NCBI GenBank assembly: GCA_942492815.1
Contig: OW818658.1
Location: 1 to 64,000, forward strand
Length of the DNA: 64,000 nucleotides
Reading direction: 5' to 3'
Source of the DNA: JAEUWI01 sp942492815
GTDB taxonomy: Bacteria > Hydrogenedentota > Hydrogenedentia > Hydrogenedentales > JAEUWI01
The translations under genes were made by a program, and so were the position numbers. Under the pieces are notes generated by a model. That model had not been told where the DNA came from, did no database searches, and was given only the letters and a program-made list of their open reading frames with translations. This document shows positions 14,099 to 26,581 of this stretch, piece after piece. Within the stretch, counting starts at the first letter, position 1; each line of letters begins with the position of its first letter.

Positions 14099-14128
14099 TT
14101 GACATGGGTGCTAATAAATTGCTATCAT
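14099..14128 (+). promoter_or_regulatory. Candidate proximal promoter of rrnB
   Basis: TTGACA at 14099-14104 and TATCAT at 14123-14128 after 18 bp, 35 bp before the start of the shared operon sequence. It is the positional counterpart of the promoter at 534-563. Confidence 0.7.
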
Positions 14129-14225
14129 ATACTTCGCTTGACCGCATGACGGTTTAGCAACGAATAACACGCACCGGCGGCCCTCGCTTCGGCGTTGGCA
14201 GTTGGGTTCTGCGTGTGTGCTTTTA

Positions 14226-14238
14226 TGCTCTTTGAAAA
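14226..14238 (+). promoter_or_regulatory. boxA of rrnB leader
   Basis: TGCTCTTTGAAAA, identical to the boxA at 666-678, in the same position relative to the 16S gene. Confidence 0.8.
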
Positions 14239-14417
14239 TTGAATACGATGCATATCGACAAATTAAACCATTGTCTTGTGTGCTTTATCTTTCGCGTAAG
14301 CGATGGGTAAGGCAACCCCAAATTATGATTCCTAAAGTAATGCCTGCAGAGGCAATGAAAAGGGAGTCAAACAAACCATAAATAGCTGTACGGCACTTCG
14401 GTGCTGGCAGTATATTT

Positions 14418-15970
<1,553 letters not shown>

Positions 15971-16092
15971 AGTATCGAAGGCTATTCACTACGGTGGATT
16001 AGAGCCGACGGTCGATCGCAAGATAGTAAGTTTAGTTTTAGGTATGCATCGTATTCAGCGTTCAAAGGGCTTTTAGCGCATGTTATCGGCGT

Positions 16093-16169
<77 letters not shown>

Positions 16170-16213
16170 TCTAACAGTTGAAAGCAGCGCGGAATGCTCC
16201 TTCGGGGGTATCC

Positions 16214-16289
16214 GGGGATGTAGCTCAGTTGGTAGAGCGCGGGCTTTGCAAGCCTGAGGCCTGGGGTTCGATCCCCCACATCTCCACCA
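16214..16289 (+). tRNA. alaT: tRNA-Ala (TGC)
   Basis: Identical to the tRNA at 2654-2729: anticodon TGC, encoded CCA, second tRNA of the spacer. Confidence 0.97.
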
Positions 16290-16359
16290 TTCTTGTGGCG
16301 TGTGCGCTCTTTTGGAACGCGATTCATTTTTTGCGGCAATCGATAGGTTGTCGCATCCG

Positions 16360-16376
16360 ATCTTTGACAGTTGAAT
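16360..16376 (+). promoter_or_regulatory. boxA-like element before the 23S gene (copy B)
   Basis: ATCTTTGACAGTTGAAT, identical to 2800-2816, about 100 nt upstream of the 23S gene. Confidence 0.6.
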
Positions 16377-16474
16377 GTTTGGGTAATTGAAAAATTACAA
16401 CCAACCAAGCGACTAAAGGATACAAAATCTCAAGTGTTATTCCTTTAGGGGAATACACCTGGGTCAAGTTTTTT

Positions 16475-19477
<3,003 letters not shown>

Positions 19478-19598
19478 TTTAGCAATCATAGAGTTGCTAA
19501 ATAATCAACTCCCTTTAGCCGTCTGATTTGTAATCAAGTAAATTACCCAACATTCTCTGTCAAAACTATTTTGTCAGGCTAACCCCTGACACCCAGTT

Positions 19599-19718
<120 letters not shown>

Positions 19719-19724
19719 TATTTT

Positions 19725-19759
19725 AAAGGCCCGCTCATTAACCTGTGCGGGCCTTTTCT
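19725..19759 (+). terminator. Rho-independent terminator of rrnB
   Basis: Same GGCCCGC/GCGGGCC stem and trailing TTTT as after operon A. The two operons lose identity just beyond it. Confidence 0.9.
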
Positions 19760-19794
19760 CATGTCTACACCACCCGAACACTACCAAAATTATC

Positions 19795-19921
19795 ACCACG
19801 AAGGCACGAAGGGCACGAAGAAGAAAGAGACCGAGACACTGTTCTTGAGGGAATTCATCCAAGGACTCAAGTCCCCTTTCCTCCTCAATTCTCCGTGCCT
19901 CTGTGTACTCCGTGGTCGATC
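19795..19921. repeat. Imperfect inverted repeat with CACGAAGG / CTCCGTG word arms
   Basis: The left arm (about 19795-19826) is built from repeated CACGAAGG-like words and the right arm (about 19885-19921) from CTCCGTGCCT/CTCCGTGGT words, their approximate reverse complement. It lies between rrnB and the glycosyltransferase. The same type of element recurs near 34549, 37908, 37994 and 38998. Confidence 0.6.
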
Positions 19922-20049
19922 CTGTTTTCAATAGCCAAAGTTAAACAGTGAACTATCCACTATCAAATCCCTTTTGTGTTCTTCGCGTCCTTTGAGGTTA
20001 AATGCTCCGAATCATCCACCCACAGCACAACCGGTAGAAAGTCGGGGAG

Positions 20050-21567
20050 TTGTTGACCAGGAACACAAAAGCATACTCGACCCTTCTCCTCCTGCTGGCC
20101 ATCATCGCGCTCGGCACCGTTCTGCGCCTGGCCGCTATCACCCACGAGTCCGCCTGGGGCGACGAAGCGCTCACTACTGCCTGCTTTCCCGCCGCCTCTT
20201 TCTCAACCTGCATGGACTGCGTCTTCGCCGAAGACGCCCGGCTCCGTCTGGCCCCAGTCTACTATTGGGTTCAATATGCGTGGTCGCTCATCGCCGGTGG
20301 CTCCCTCACGTCCCTCCGTCTCCTCTCCGTCGCCCTCTCCATAATCACCACCCTCCAAATCTTCGCCCTCGGCCGCCTCATGGCCGGAAGTACCGCTGCG
20401 CTCTGGGCTGCGGCCCTCTTCAGCCTCTCCCTCTTCCAAGTCTACTACGGCCAGGAAGTCCGCTTCTACGCCCTTATGAACGTCTTCGCCCTGGCCGCGC
20501 TCCACGGCCTCGCGCTGTACCTCCGTCAGCCGCGCCTGCGCTATCTTGCCCTCTGCGCGGCGGGTAACGCCCTCCTCATTTGGACCCATACCTTCTCCGT
20601 CGTCTTCGTCTTTGTCCAGGGTTTCCTCCTCCTCGGCTGGTGGAAGCAGCCCCGCACCATCCTGCCCTGGTTCATCGCCCATGGCCTCATGGCCCTCGCT
20701 CTCTTCGCCTGGCTCGCCTTCCTGGACTACGATTTCGCTGGTCAAAGCGCGGCCTACCGCGACATGCCCGCCGGCCCCCGCGAGCTCGCCAATACTTTCC
20801 TCCAGTTTGCCGGGGGACGCTTCTCCAACATCAATCCGGCCCCCTGGATGACCCTCGGCTTCAGCGCCGACCTGTTGATTGCCGCGAGCACGGCCGCCCT
20901 CGCCGCATACGCCCTCTTCAAGTCCTGCATCAAAAAAGCGGAGGCCACGCCGTCGTACGGAATCGCGCAACGCGACACCGCACTTCTGCTTGTCGCGTTC
21001 ATCGGCCCCGTGCTGGGACTCTACCTCCTCAACTGGTACTGGCGTCCCTGCTTCTTCAGTCGCTACGTGGTCTATGCCGCCCTGCCCCTCCAGCTCCTCG
21101 CGGGCATCGGACTGAGCGCCCTCCCCCACACGCGCCTGCTCCAGCGCAAGGTGGCCATCTTTGTGCTCCTCCTCTTCGCCTGGCAACACCTCGCCCTACC
21201 AAGACCCTTCCGCGCCGACTACGGTGAACTCGCCAGCGCCGTCGCCGCCGACCCATCGCCCCACCGTGCCGTCATCGCACTCAAACCCTTCAACTACGAC
21301 GCCGCCGAATACGCCCTGCGCGACCAATATGTCGCCGTCGAGCTCCTCCACGGCTTCAAAGAAATGGTGGCCGTCGCCCAGCGGCGCAGCGCCGCCGGCG
21401 AATCCGTCTGGGCCGTTTTCTACCGCTGGGACAAGCCGGAAGCCTTTGAGGAAGCCCTCAAGGCAAGCGGCGCAACCGTCACGCGCCACGAAACCGCAGG
21501 CATGCCGCCGCTGGACGTTTTCCATGCGGAGATGCCCGCGCCCAGGACTGGGATTCCCCAACGCTGA
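20050..21567 (+). CDS. GT-C membrane glycosyltransferase (GT39/ArnT-like)
   Basis: A protein of 505 residues with about ten hydrophobic segments. An N-terminal transmembrane helix (residues about 10-28) is followed by an acidic loop with ITHESAWGDEAL, which matches the catalytic acidic motif of the PMT/ArnT-type GT-C fold, and by a Y-Y-G-Q-E-V-R-F-Y motif near residue 138 typical of GT39-like integral membrane glycosyltransferases. Members transfer a sugar from a polyprenyl-phosphate donor to protein or lipid; donor and acceptor here are unknown. The start is uncertain: the only initiators before the first helix are TTG at 20050 and 20053, with GGGGAG immediately before. The gene stands alone between the rRNA operon and the R1 repeat. 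Confidence 0.75.
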   Translation: MLTRNTKAYSTLLLLLAIIALGTVLRLAAITHESAWGDEALTTACFPAASFSTCMDCVFAEDARLRLAPVYYWVQYAWSLIAGGSLTSLRLLSVALSIITTLQIFALGRLMAGSTAALWAAALFSLSLFQVYYGQEVRFYALMNVFALAALHGLALYLRQPRLRYLALCAAGNALLIWTHTFSVVFVFVQGFLLLGWWKQPRTILPWFIAHGLMALALFAWLAFLDYDFAGQSAAYRDMPAGPRELANTFLQFAGGRFSNINPAPWMTLGFSADLLIAASTAALAAYALFKSCIKKAEATPSYGIAQRDTALLLVAFIGPVLGLYLLNWYWRPCFFSRYVVYAALPLQLLAGIGLSALPHTRLLQRKVAIFVLLLFAWQHLALPRPFRADYGELASAVAADPSPHRAVIALKPFNYDAAEYALRDQYVAVELLHGFKEMVAVAQRRSAAGESVWAVFYRWDKPEAFEEALKASGATVTRHETAGMPPLDVFHAEMPAPRTGIPQR

Positions 21568-21577
21568 CGCATTTGCT

Positions 21578-21749
21578 CCCCCCGTGGCGCCTGCATCCGG
21601 CCGCCGCCGCGCTTGCTTAGCACCTGATCCGCACGCACCACTTCGGGCGCTCCTCGAACACGGTCACGCAGTCGCGAGCAAAGCTGCCATCTGGCATCGA
21701 GCGAAATCTGTTTTTTTTCAGTTTTGCGAAAAATATAGATTCATGCTAC
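21578..21749. repeat. R repeat, copy 1
   Basis: About 170 bp shared with 23385-23520, 25174-25350 and 29348-29521, its left part also with 32191-32283 inside a gene. The left half read on the minus strand encodes the tail consensus ERPEVMRADQVLSKRGG, here broken by a one-base deletion (CGCCCGAAGTGG instead of CGCCCGGAAGTGG). The right end carries TTTTTTCAGTTTTGCGAAAAATATAG and stops at TCATGCTAC. It lies 10 bp after the glycosyltransferase stop and 64 bp before the esterase start. Confidence 0.85.
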
Positions 21750-21813
21750 AAGTAAGACCACCGAACCGCGTAGTATACCGAATCTTTCTTTCAACCAGAA
21801 TAGAACCACGATT

Positions 21814-22653
21814 ATGAAATCCAGGATCTTTCTCGTTCTCTGCTTCCTCACAGCCCCGCTGTTCGCTCAGCCTTCGAATCCACCCACATTCAAGGACGCC
21901 CGCGTCGAGACTTACCGCAAGGTCGACTCCACGGAACTGAAGCTGTGGATCTTTGGGGAATCGGTTCCCAAGGTGCCGAAGCCCGCGATTGTGTTCTTCC
22001 ACGGTGGTGGTTGGAATGCAGGAACACCGGAGCAATTCGCGGCTCATGCACGATATTTTGCAAGGCGTGGCATGATCGCCATTTCCGCTGAGTATCGTGT
22101 GAAATCCCGCCATGGTGTTTTAGCGGTGGAATGCGTGGCAGACGCAAAGATGGCCATCGCCTGGGTCAGGGAAAATGCCCAGCGTCTCGGCATTGATCCG
22201 AACAAAATTGCCGCATCTGGAGGCTCCGCCGGTGGTCACCTCGCCGCCTGCACTGGCACAATCACTGGTTTTGGCAGCGACGAACGACCGAACGCCATGA
22301 TCCTTTTCAACGCCGCCACCACGCTCGCTCCGATCGGGGATTGGAAATTTGAAGATCCCAAGATGGAACCGGGCATAGACCGATTGGGAGTGAAGGGGCA
22401 CGTTATCTCTCCAGCGCATCACATTGGCCCACATACTCCACCGGCCCTGCTTCTTCATGGGACAAAAGACGAGACGGTTCCCTATGGCAGCGTCGTGGCT
22501 TTTGATAAAGAGATGAAGAAGGCAAATCGCCCATGTAAGCTTATTGGCTACGAAGGTGCAGACCACGCCTTCTTCAACAGACCGCAGTATCTAAGTAAAA
22601 CGATAGCCGAAGCGGACGCCTTCCTCGTCGAACTCGGCTGGTTGAAAAAGTGA
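21814..22653 (+). CDS. Exported alpha/beta-hydrolase (esterase/lipase, Abhydrolase_3-like)
   Basis: A protein of 279 residues with a cleavable signal peptide (MKSRIFLVLCFLTAPLFA). The fold is clear: oxyanion loop FFHGGGW near residue 65, nucleophile elbow GGSAGG near residues 135-140, acid in HGTKDETVP, and catalytic His in YEGADHAFF near residue 250. It resembles the BD-FAE/acetylxylan-esterase-like enzymes that are often linked to polysaccharide degradation. It has no obvious Shine-Dalgarno, but R1 upstream may supply promoter sequence. Its 3' end overlaps the decayed tacT reading frame on the other strand by 80 bp. Confidence 0.85.
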   Translation: MKSRIFLVLCFLTAPLFAQPSNPPTFKDARVETYRKVDSTELKLWIFGESVPKVPKPAIVFFHGGGWNAGTPEQFAAHARYFARRGMIAISAEYRVKSRHGVLAVECVADAKMAIAWVRENAQRLGIDPNKIAASGGSAGGHLAACTGTITGFGSDERPNAMILFNAATTLAPIGDWKFEDPKMEPGIDRLGVKGHVISPAHHIGPHTPPALLLHGTKDETVPYGSVVAFDKEMKKANRPCKLIGYEGADHAFFNRPQYLSKTIAEADAFLVELGWLKK

Positions 22654-23047
22654 ATACCCGGAACCAACGATCCAAACAAGCCCTCAAAGCAAGCGGCGCC
22701 ACGCGTCGCGCGGCGTCGCGAAACATGGCGCGACCGATACCGTGCCCCTGCCAGTGCTCATCCACCGCCAGACGGGCGAGTACGGCTACAGGAATGGGAT
22801 CGGGCATGTTGCGCCGAGATCGACCGGGGGCTGCTTCAACGGCTATCACGCCGGAAGCAAGTGGGTAATATCCGATTACGTGGTCGCCGCGGCAAACGAC
22901 GAAGGTGCGTGAAGCGCCGCTTATCTGATTCGCCCGCGCCCGGCGGGAGAGCCAGTCGTCAAGAGAGGCTTCCCCCGAACGATATTCCGTTGTATCGTGG
23001 CGGTCCGCAAGCAGCTCGGGGGCCGATAGCCCCTTTAAGTTTCCCAT
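22574..23047 (-). pseudogene. tacT: Truncated GNAT toxin (TacT-like)
   Basis: The first ~120 residues match GNAT toxins of TacA-TacT systems: a GYYPLASGVI segment, then ARLAVDEHWQGHGIGRAMF, which contains the acetyl-CoA-binding Q-G-H-G-I-G loop. After RDAARRVAPLALRA the expected conserved C-terminus, with the VHA and FYERFGF segments and the catalytic Tyr, is missing; the frame instead runs into sequence antisense to the 3' end of the esterase gene. I therefore read it as 3'-truncated and inactive. At the junction, 22677-22700 resembles 21450-21473 inside the glycosyltransferase gene, which may mark a recombination event. It overlaps the antitoxin gene by 13 bp, the usual translational coupling. 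Confidence 0.7.
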
Positions 23048-23322
23048 GGTGCCGCCGTTTGGAGGGAACGGCGTAGAGGTGTGTTCGGCTGCGGAGGTGC
23101 GTCAAGCAGCGCCAGAAACGCGGCATACGCATCGGGGTTAACCATGAAAATGGTGCGGTCCAAGAGCGTGTCCTCGGCAGTGTGGCGGGCGGCGTCAAGC
23201 ACGAAGTCTGTGCGATTCTTTCCGGACAGCGCCGCCGCCTGGTCGATAAGGCCCCGGAGCTCCGCAGTGATCCGGAGGTTCAGCGAGTTACGCTTCGCTT
23301 TTCCTTGTTGAGAAGCAGGCAT
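23035..23322 (-). CDS. tacA: DUF1778 antitoxin (TacA-like)
   Basis: A protein of 95 residues, full length for the DUF1778 family, with the N-terminal ribbon-helix-helix (SLNLRITAELRGLIDQAA) that binds operator DNA and dimerises. The C-terminal segment (FMVNPDAYAAFLALLDAPP) is the toxin-neutralising part in TacA. AAGGAGAC lies 6 bp before the ATG, a strong Shine-Dalgarno. A 5-bp inverted repeat about 40 bp upstream is a candidate operator. With the toxin truncated, this may be an orphan antitoxin. Confidence 0.88.
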   Translation of the reverse strand: MPASQQGKAKRNSLNLRITAELRGLIDQAAALSGKNRTDFVLDAARHTAEDTLLDRTIFMVNPDAYAAFLALLDAPPQPNTPLRRSLQTAAPWET

Positions 23323-23361
23323 CCCAAGTCTCCTTTTCAGTGTCGTTACAAGTCTATCGTA

Positions 23362-23374
23362 ATGACGTTGTCAT
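23362..23374. promoter_or_regulatory. Candidate TacA operator
   Basis: ATGAC-GTT-GTCAT, a perfect inverted repeat about 40 bp upstream of the antitoxin start. Ribbon-helix-helix antitoxins typically bind such short palindromes to repress their own operon; binding here is inference. Confidence 0.4.
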
Positions 23375-23384
23375 CGCAAAGGAT

Positions 23385-23520
23385 GCCGCCCTTGCTCAGC
23401 ACCTGATCCGCCCGCATCACTTCCGGGCGCTCCTCGAAGATCGTCACGCTGTAGCCATCAAAACCCGCCGGATAGCATCCGTCTGTCTGTTTTTCAGTAT
23501 TGTGAAAAACAATGATTCGT
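23385..23520. repeat. R repeat, copy 2 (shorter)
   Basis: Shares the tail-coding half (minus-strand reading VTIFEERPEVMRADQVLSKGG, unbroken for at least 30 codons) and the TTTTTCAGTATTGTGAAAAA palindrome with the other R copies. It lacks the outermost left part with the stop codon; instead the left end joins the tacA upstream region. It sits upstream of the propeller lipoprotein gene. Confidence 0.8.
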
Positions 23521-23745
23521 GGTAGGCTGCGGCTATCATGCAATGATGCGGCGGCCCCACCTTCAGAAACGCAGGCTAACGGTCAGGCAGTTAAGATCTC
23601 GCGTTACATAGAGAAAACTAGCTTGGCTGGTGTCAGGGGTCCTTCCCAGTTATGTAAATTTCGCAGGCGGCAGCGCAGCGATGCCATCGGAAGACGGTGT
23701 TCAGGCGCAGGAAGCCGAACAGACCACAACGGCAGAGGTATTTCA

Positions 23746-25083
23746 ATGCGGCAAGACTTTCCCGTTCCACGCCACCCGCGAAGATTGTTATTCTCGGCCT
23801 CGCGCCGACTGGCGGGCCTGTTCACCGCCGCCCTCATTCGTCTCGACGCCCGAGGGGCAATCGGTGCCCTCTCGTGCGCGATGATTGCATTCGCCTCCGT
23901 GCTCTCGGGGTGCAATCCACCCCCATCACAGGAGATTCGCTGGACCTATGGCAATGAGGAAGATGACTTTGCCGTGGCCGTGCGGCAGACCGCCGACGGA
24001 GGCTACCTCATCGTGGGAGAAACAGACCCCTCCTACCCTGAACCCACCGACATCGTGCTGCTCAAGATTGACGCCAGCGGCCGGCAGTTGTGGGTACGGA
24101 CCTTCGGAGGAGAGTCCGACGATTTCGCCACTTCTCTGCTGCCCCTGCCCGACGGGAGCTTCGCGATCGTAGGGACAACGAGCATGCCCACCGGATTGCC
24201 GGACCCGAATGACTACGAATCGCGCGTCCTGGTGGTATCGGTCGAGAGCAGCGGAGCCATCCGTTGGGAAAAGACCTTTGGTACGGAATCGCCCCGTGCC
24301 GCAGGTGTGACGTCGGAAGGGGACTTGATCGTCGGCGGAATGAGCAGTACCCGCACCGTGGACGGAATGTACCTTTCCAAGATCAGTTCCGAGGGAGAGC
24401 AGCTCTGGATGAAAGCGGTGAGCGATGAAGAAGCAAGTCTCTCCGCACTGCGGATTACCTCCGATGGTGACATTGTTCTGGCCGGGTCCAACTATGGCGG
24501 TGATCGCTCACGGGGCTACCTGGCCAAGACCGACCCGGATGGCGTCCTGCGCTGGGAGCGCAGCGATTTCGACGACCGCGTGTATTACTTCCCCGATCTC
24601 ATCGAGACATCGCAAGGCGACTATCTGGCGCTCGGCATGTCCTTTGATCTGACCCTCTCTCCGGTACTCCTGGTGAAGACGAATACCCATGGAGACCCCT
24701 TGTGGACCCAAGTCCCGGCGACAGACTTCATCAGCCAATATCCCGGAATCATCTCTTCCTATTCCCTGGTTGAGGCCGGAGATGGCGGCTACGTGATGGC
24801 GGGTGGATACGATCAGGGCATCTTTTCACCCCGGCTCGAAGAACCTTTTGCCGGCATGTACTTGCTGAAAACCGATTCCGTCGGTCGCGAAAGCTGGTCG
24901 CGCATCTACACACGGAGAGATCGTGCGCCCGTGGCCAATGCTGTCGGCACAACCGCAGATGGCGGCTACATCATCGCAGGATACGACGGTGGCGTGCTCG
25001 ACGAAACCGGGGTCGGTCGTGAGAACTCGGACATGGCCATCGTAAAGACCGACGCCGATGGAAATATTGAACAATCGGATTGA
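23746..25083 (+). CDS. Lipoprotein with beta-propeller-type repeats
   Basis: About 445 residues. A lipobox L-S-G-C lies at residues 53-56 when translation starts at 23746, which has AGAGG upstream; a shorter form starting at ATG 23881 would also carry it. The mature part is made of repeats of about 45-60 residues with DGGYLIVGE / LLKIDASGRQLW / FGGESDDF signatures, i.e. an extracellular propeller of the kind found in many surface proteins that score as 'quinoprotein-like' without binding a quinone. Function unknown; probably anchored on the cell surface. It is bracketed by R2 and R3. Confidence 0.75.
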   Translation: MRQDFPVPRHPRRLLFSASRRLAGLFTAALIRLDARGAIGALSCAMIAFASVLSGCNPPPSQEIRWTYGNEEDDFAVAVRQTADGGYLIVGETDPSYPEPTDIVLLKIDASGRQLWVRTFGGESDDFATSLLPLPDGSFAIVGTTSMPTGLPDPNDYESRVLVVSVESSGAIRWEKTFGTESPRAAGVTSEGDLIVGGMSSTRTVDGMYLSKISSEGEQLWMKAVSDEEASLSALRITSDGDIVLAGSNYGGDRSRGYLAKTDPDGVLRWERSDFDDRVYYFPDLIETSQGDYLALGMSFDLTLSPVLLVKTNTHGDPLWTQVPATDFISQYPGIISSYSLVEAGDGGYVMAGGYDQGIFSPRLEEPFAGMYLLKTDSVGRESWSRIYTRRDRAPVANAVGTTADGGYIIAGYDGGVLDETGVGRENSDMAIVKTDADGNIEQSD

Positions 25084-25173
25084 CGTCCCGGCATGCGCCT
25101 GTGGGGGATTCCACGGTTCAGGGGGCCGAGTCGAAAAGCGACGTGACCTGAAGTCACCCCAGGGATACCGAAC

Positions 25174-25350
25174 TACTCCATCCCCGGCACCTGAATCCGG
25201 CTGCCGCCGCCCTTGCTCAGGACCTGATCCGCCCGCACCACTTCCGGGCGCTCATCAATTATGGCCACCCTGTCGCAAGCAAGGCTGCCGCGTGGCATCG
25301 AGCGAAACCTGGCTTTTTTCAGTATTGCGAAAAATATAGATTCATGCTAC
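25174..25350. repeat. R repeat, copy 3
   Basis: The most complete R copy, about 177 bp. On the minus strand it contains an uninterrupted 41-codon frame from ATG to TAG ending in the same tail as the gene at 32191-33615. The right end is TTTTTTCAGTATTGCGAAAAATATAG up to TCATGCTAC. It fills most of the 320-bp gap between the propeller lipoprotein and the next gene. Similarity to the R4 locus continues through the leader (GGCAGTA, CGCGGCGGGGTGCCGCAAA) into the following gene. Confidence 0.88.
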
Positions 25351-25405
25351 GGTGCTTCTATCAGGCAGTAACGCGGCGGGGTGCCGCAAAAAAGGGAATG
25401 GCAGC

Positions 25406-26518
25406 ATGAACAGGCGGCTTTTTGCGGCAGGCGTGGCGTTAACGCAAGTCTTTCTAACACCCTTCATTTCACTCGCAAGGGCTCAGCAGCCCTCTGACGA
25501 AGACACCGCGCTGCTCGAAACCATCATCACACAACACGAAGCAACCGTCCTGAAAATCGTGTCGAGCCCGCTCTTCGCAGAGTATACCTGGCGATCCAAG
25601 CAGACCCTGGGGCCGACGCCCAGTCCGAATGGGGAAGATCTGAGCGGACCGATGGTTGTTGAAGGCCGTGCACGAAGTTGGCGTGACGGCACGTCCTTCT
25701 GTGAGGATAGAGAGCAGAAGAACACTTGGCCCGACAGCGGCCGAGTTCATGACCTCAGCAAGATCTTTATGATCAATGATCGGTATGCGGTAGAAATTCA
25801 CAGGCAAAACCCCGTGCTGAATCTCTACCACTTCGATGACCGAAACAATCTTGACCCGGCAGTCAAAGCCAAGGTCGATTTCATTTACTATCCAGACATC
25901 ATTAATTTCGGCGTCCGTTTTAGCAGCCGCCAAACACTCAGGGAGGCCTACGAAGGGCAATCGGGCGGCGGGAAGCCGGGCTACGGCTGGTCGCTCCTTG
26001 AGCACAACGTGGATGGCAACCTGCACTATAAGATTGTAGTGGAACGGATTGATGGGGAAACAAGGAAACTTCAAAAGGAAATCGTGCTCGATCCACGAAG
26101 TGGGCACCTTATCACCGAATCCCGTACGTATAACAAGGCCGGCGAGCCGTTTTACGTCGTCCAGGCGAGCTTCGAGCAAGTCGCAGACGGATTGTGGTTT
26201 CCCAAATCGGTCACCCGAAATATCGATCAAGGCGATCATGTAACCACCATTGAAGTGAAGAAAGTAACGTTAGGCGATCCCGAGATCGGAAAAATGATCA
26301 CGCTCGAAGCGTTGGAGATCGATCGGGATTCCATCTTAATGTTCGAGCACGCGAATGGGGCAATCCAGGAAACCAGAAAAGGCTATCTGGACGGCCAATG
26401 GGTTCCCTTCGATTCCTTGCCGCCCGAGCGAAAGGACGCAATCAATGACGCGCGGCGTAAGGCAAATGCTGCGTCGCAAGTTCGGCAACGTTTCCCTGGC
26501 AAAGGGGACGAGCAATGA
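25406..26518 (+). CDS. Exported protein of unknown function (cassette gene A1)
   Basis: A protein of 370 residues with a clear signal peptide (RRLFAAGVALTQVFLTPFISLARA, residues 3-26). The mature part is predominantly beta-strand with amphipathic patterns (KIVVERIDGETRKLQKEIVLD, a 'LITESRTYNK' turn, 'SFEQVADGLWFPKSVTRNI'). This resembles LolA/RseB-type lipid-carrier-like domains found in many uncharacterised periplasmic proteins; that placement is low confidence. AAGGGA lies about 10 bp before the ATG. It is followed after 63 bp by a carboxypeptidase-regulatory-like repeat protein. The same pair recurs at 29577-32164, where gene A is much shorter. Confidence 0.75.
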   Translation: MNRRLFAAGVALTQVFLTPFISLARAQQPSDEDTALLETIITQHEATVLKIVSSPLFAEYTWRSKQTLGPTPSPNGEDLSGPMVVEGRARSWRDGTSFCEDREQKNTWPDSGRVHDLSKIFMINDRYAVEIHRQNPVLNLYHFDDRNNLDPAVKAKVDFIYYPDIINFGVRFSSRQTLREAYEGQSGGGKPGYGWSLLEHNVDGNLHYKIVVERIDGETRKLQKEIVLDPRSGHLITESRTYNKAGEPFYVVQASFEQVADGLWFPKSVTRNIDQGDHVTTIEVKKVTLGDPEIGKMITLEALEIDRDSILMFEHANGAIQETRKGYLDGQWVPFDSLPPERKDAINDARRKANAASQVRQRFPGKGDEQ

Positions 26519-26581
26519 AACTTAATATTCGGACCTGCGCAAGAACGTGGTGGATGGCGAATCAAGTCGTGTCTGAATCAC

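Larger units (their letters stand above)
13436..14417 (+). other. Upstream/leader region of rRNA operon B
   Basis: Nearly 1 kb without a credible gene. The first 490 bp (13436-13930) show nothing I can assign. From 13934 there are two promoter candidates 165 bp apart, a GACAGTTGAATG box (14038-14049) and, from 14163, the leader shared with operon A including boxA at 14226. The upstream part shares only short words with that of operon A, so the two operons are probably regulated somewhat differently. Confidence 0.7.

Noticed and set aside
20203..21189. 328-residue minus-strand open frame opposite the glycosyltransferase
   Set aside because: Glu/Gly-rich low-complexity product typical of the antisense of a GC-rich membrane protein gene; no start signal.
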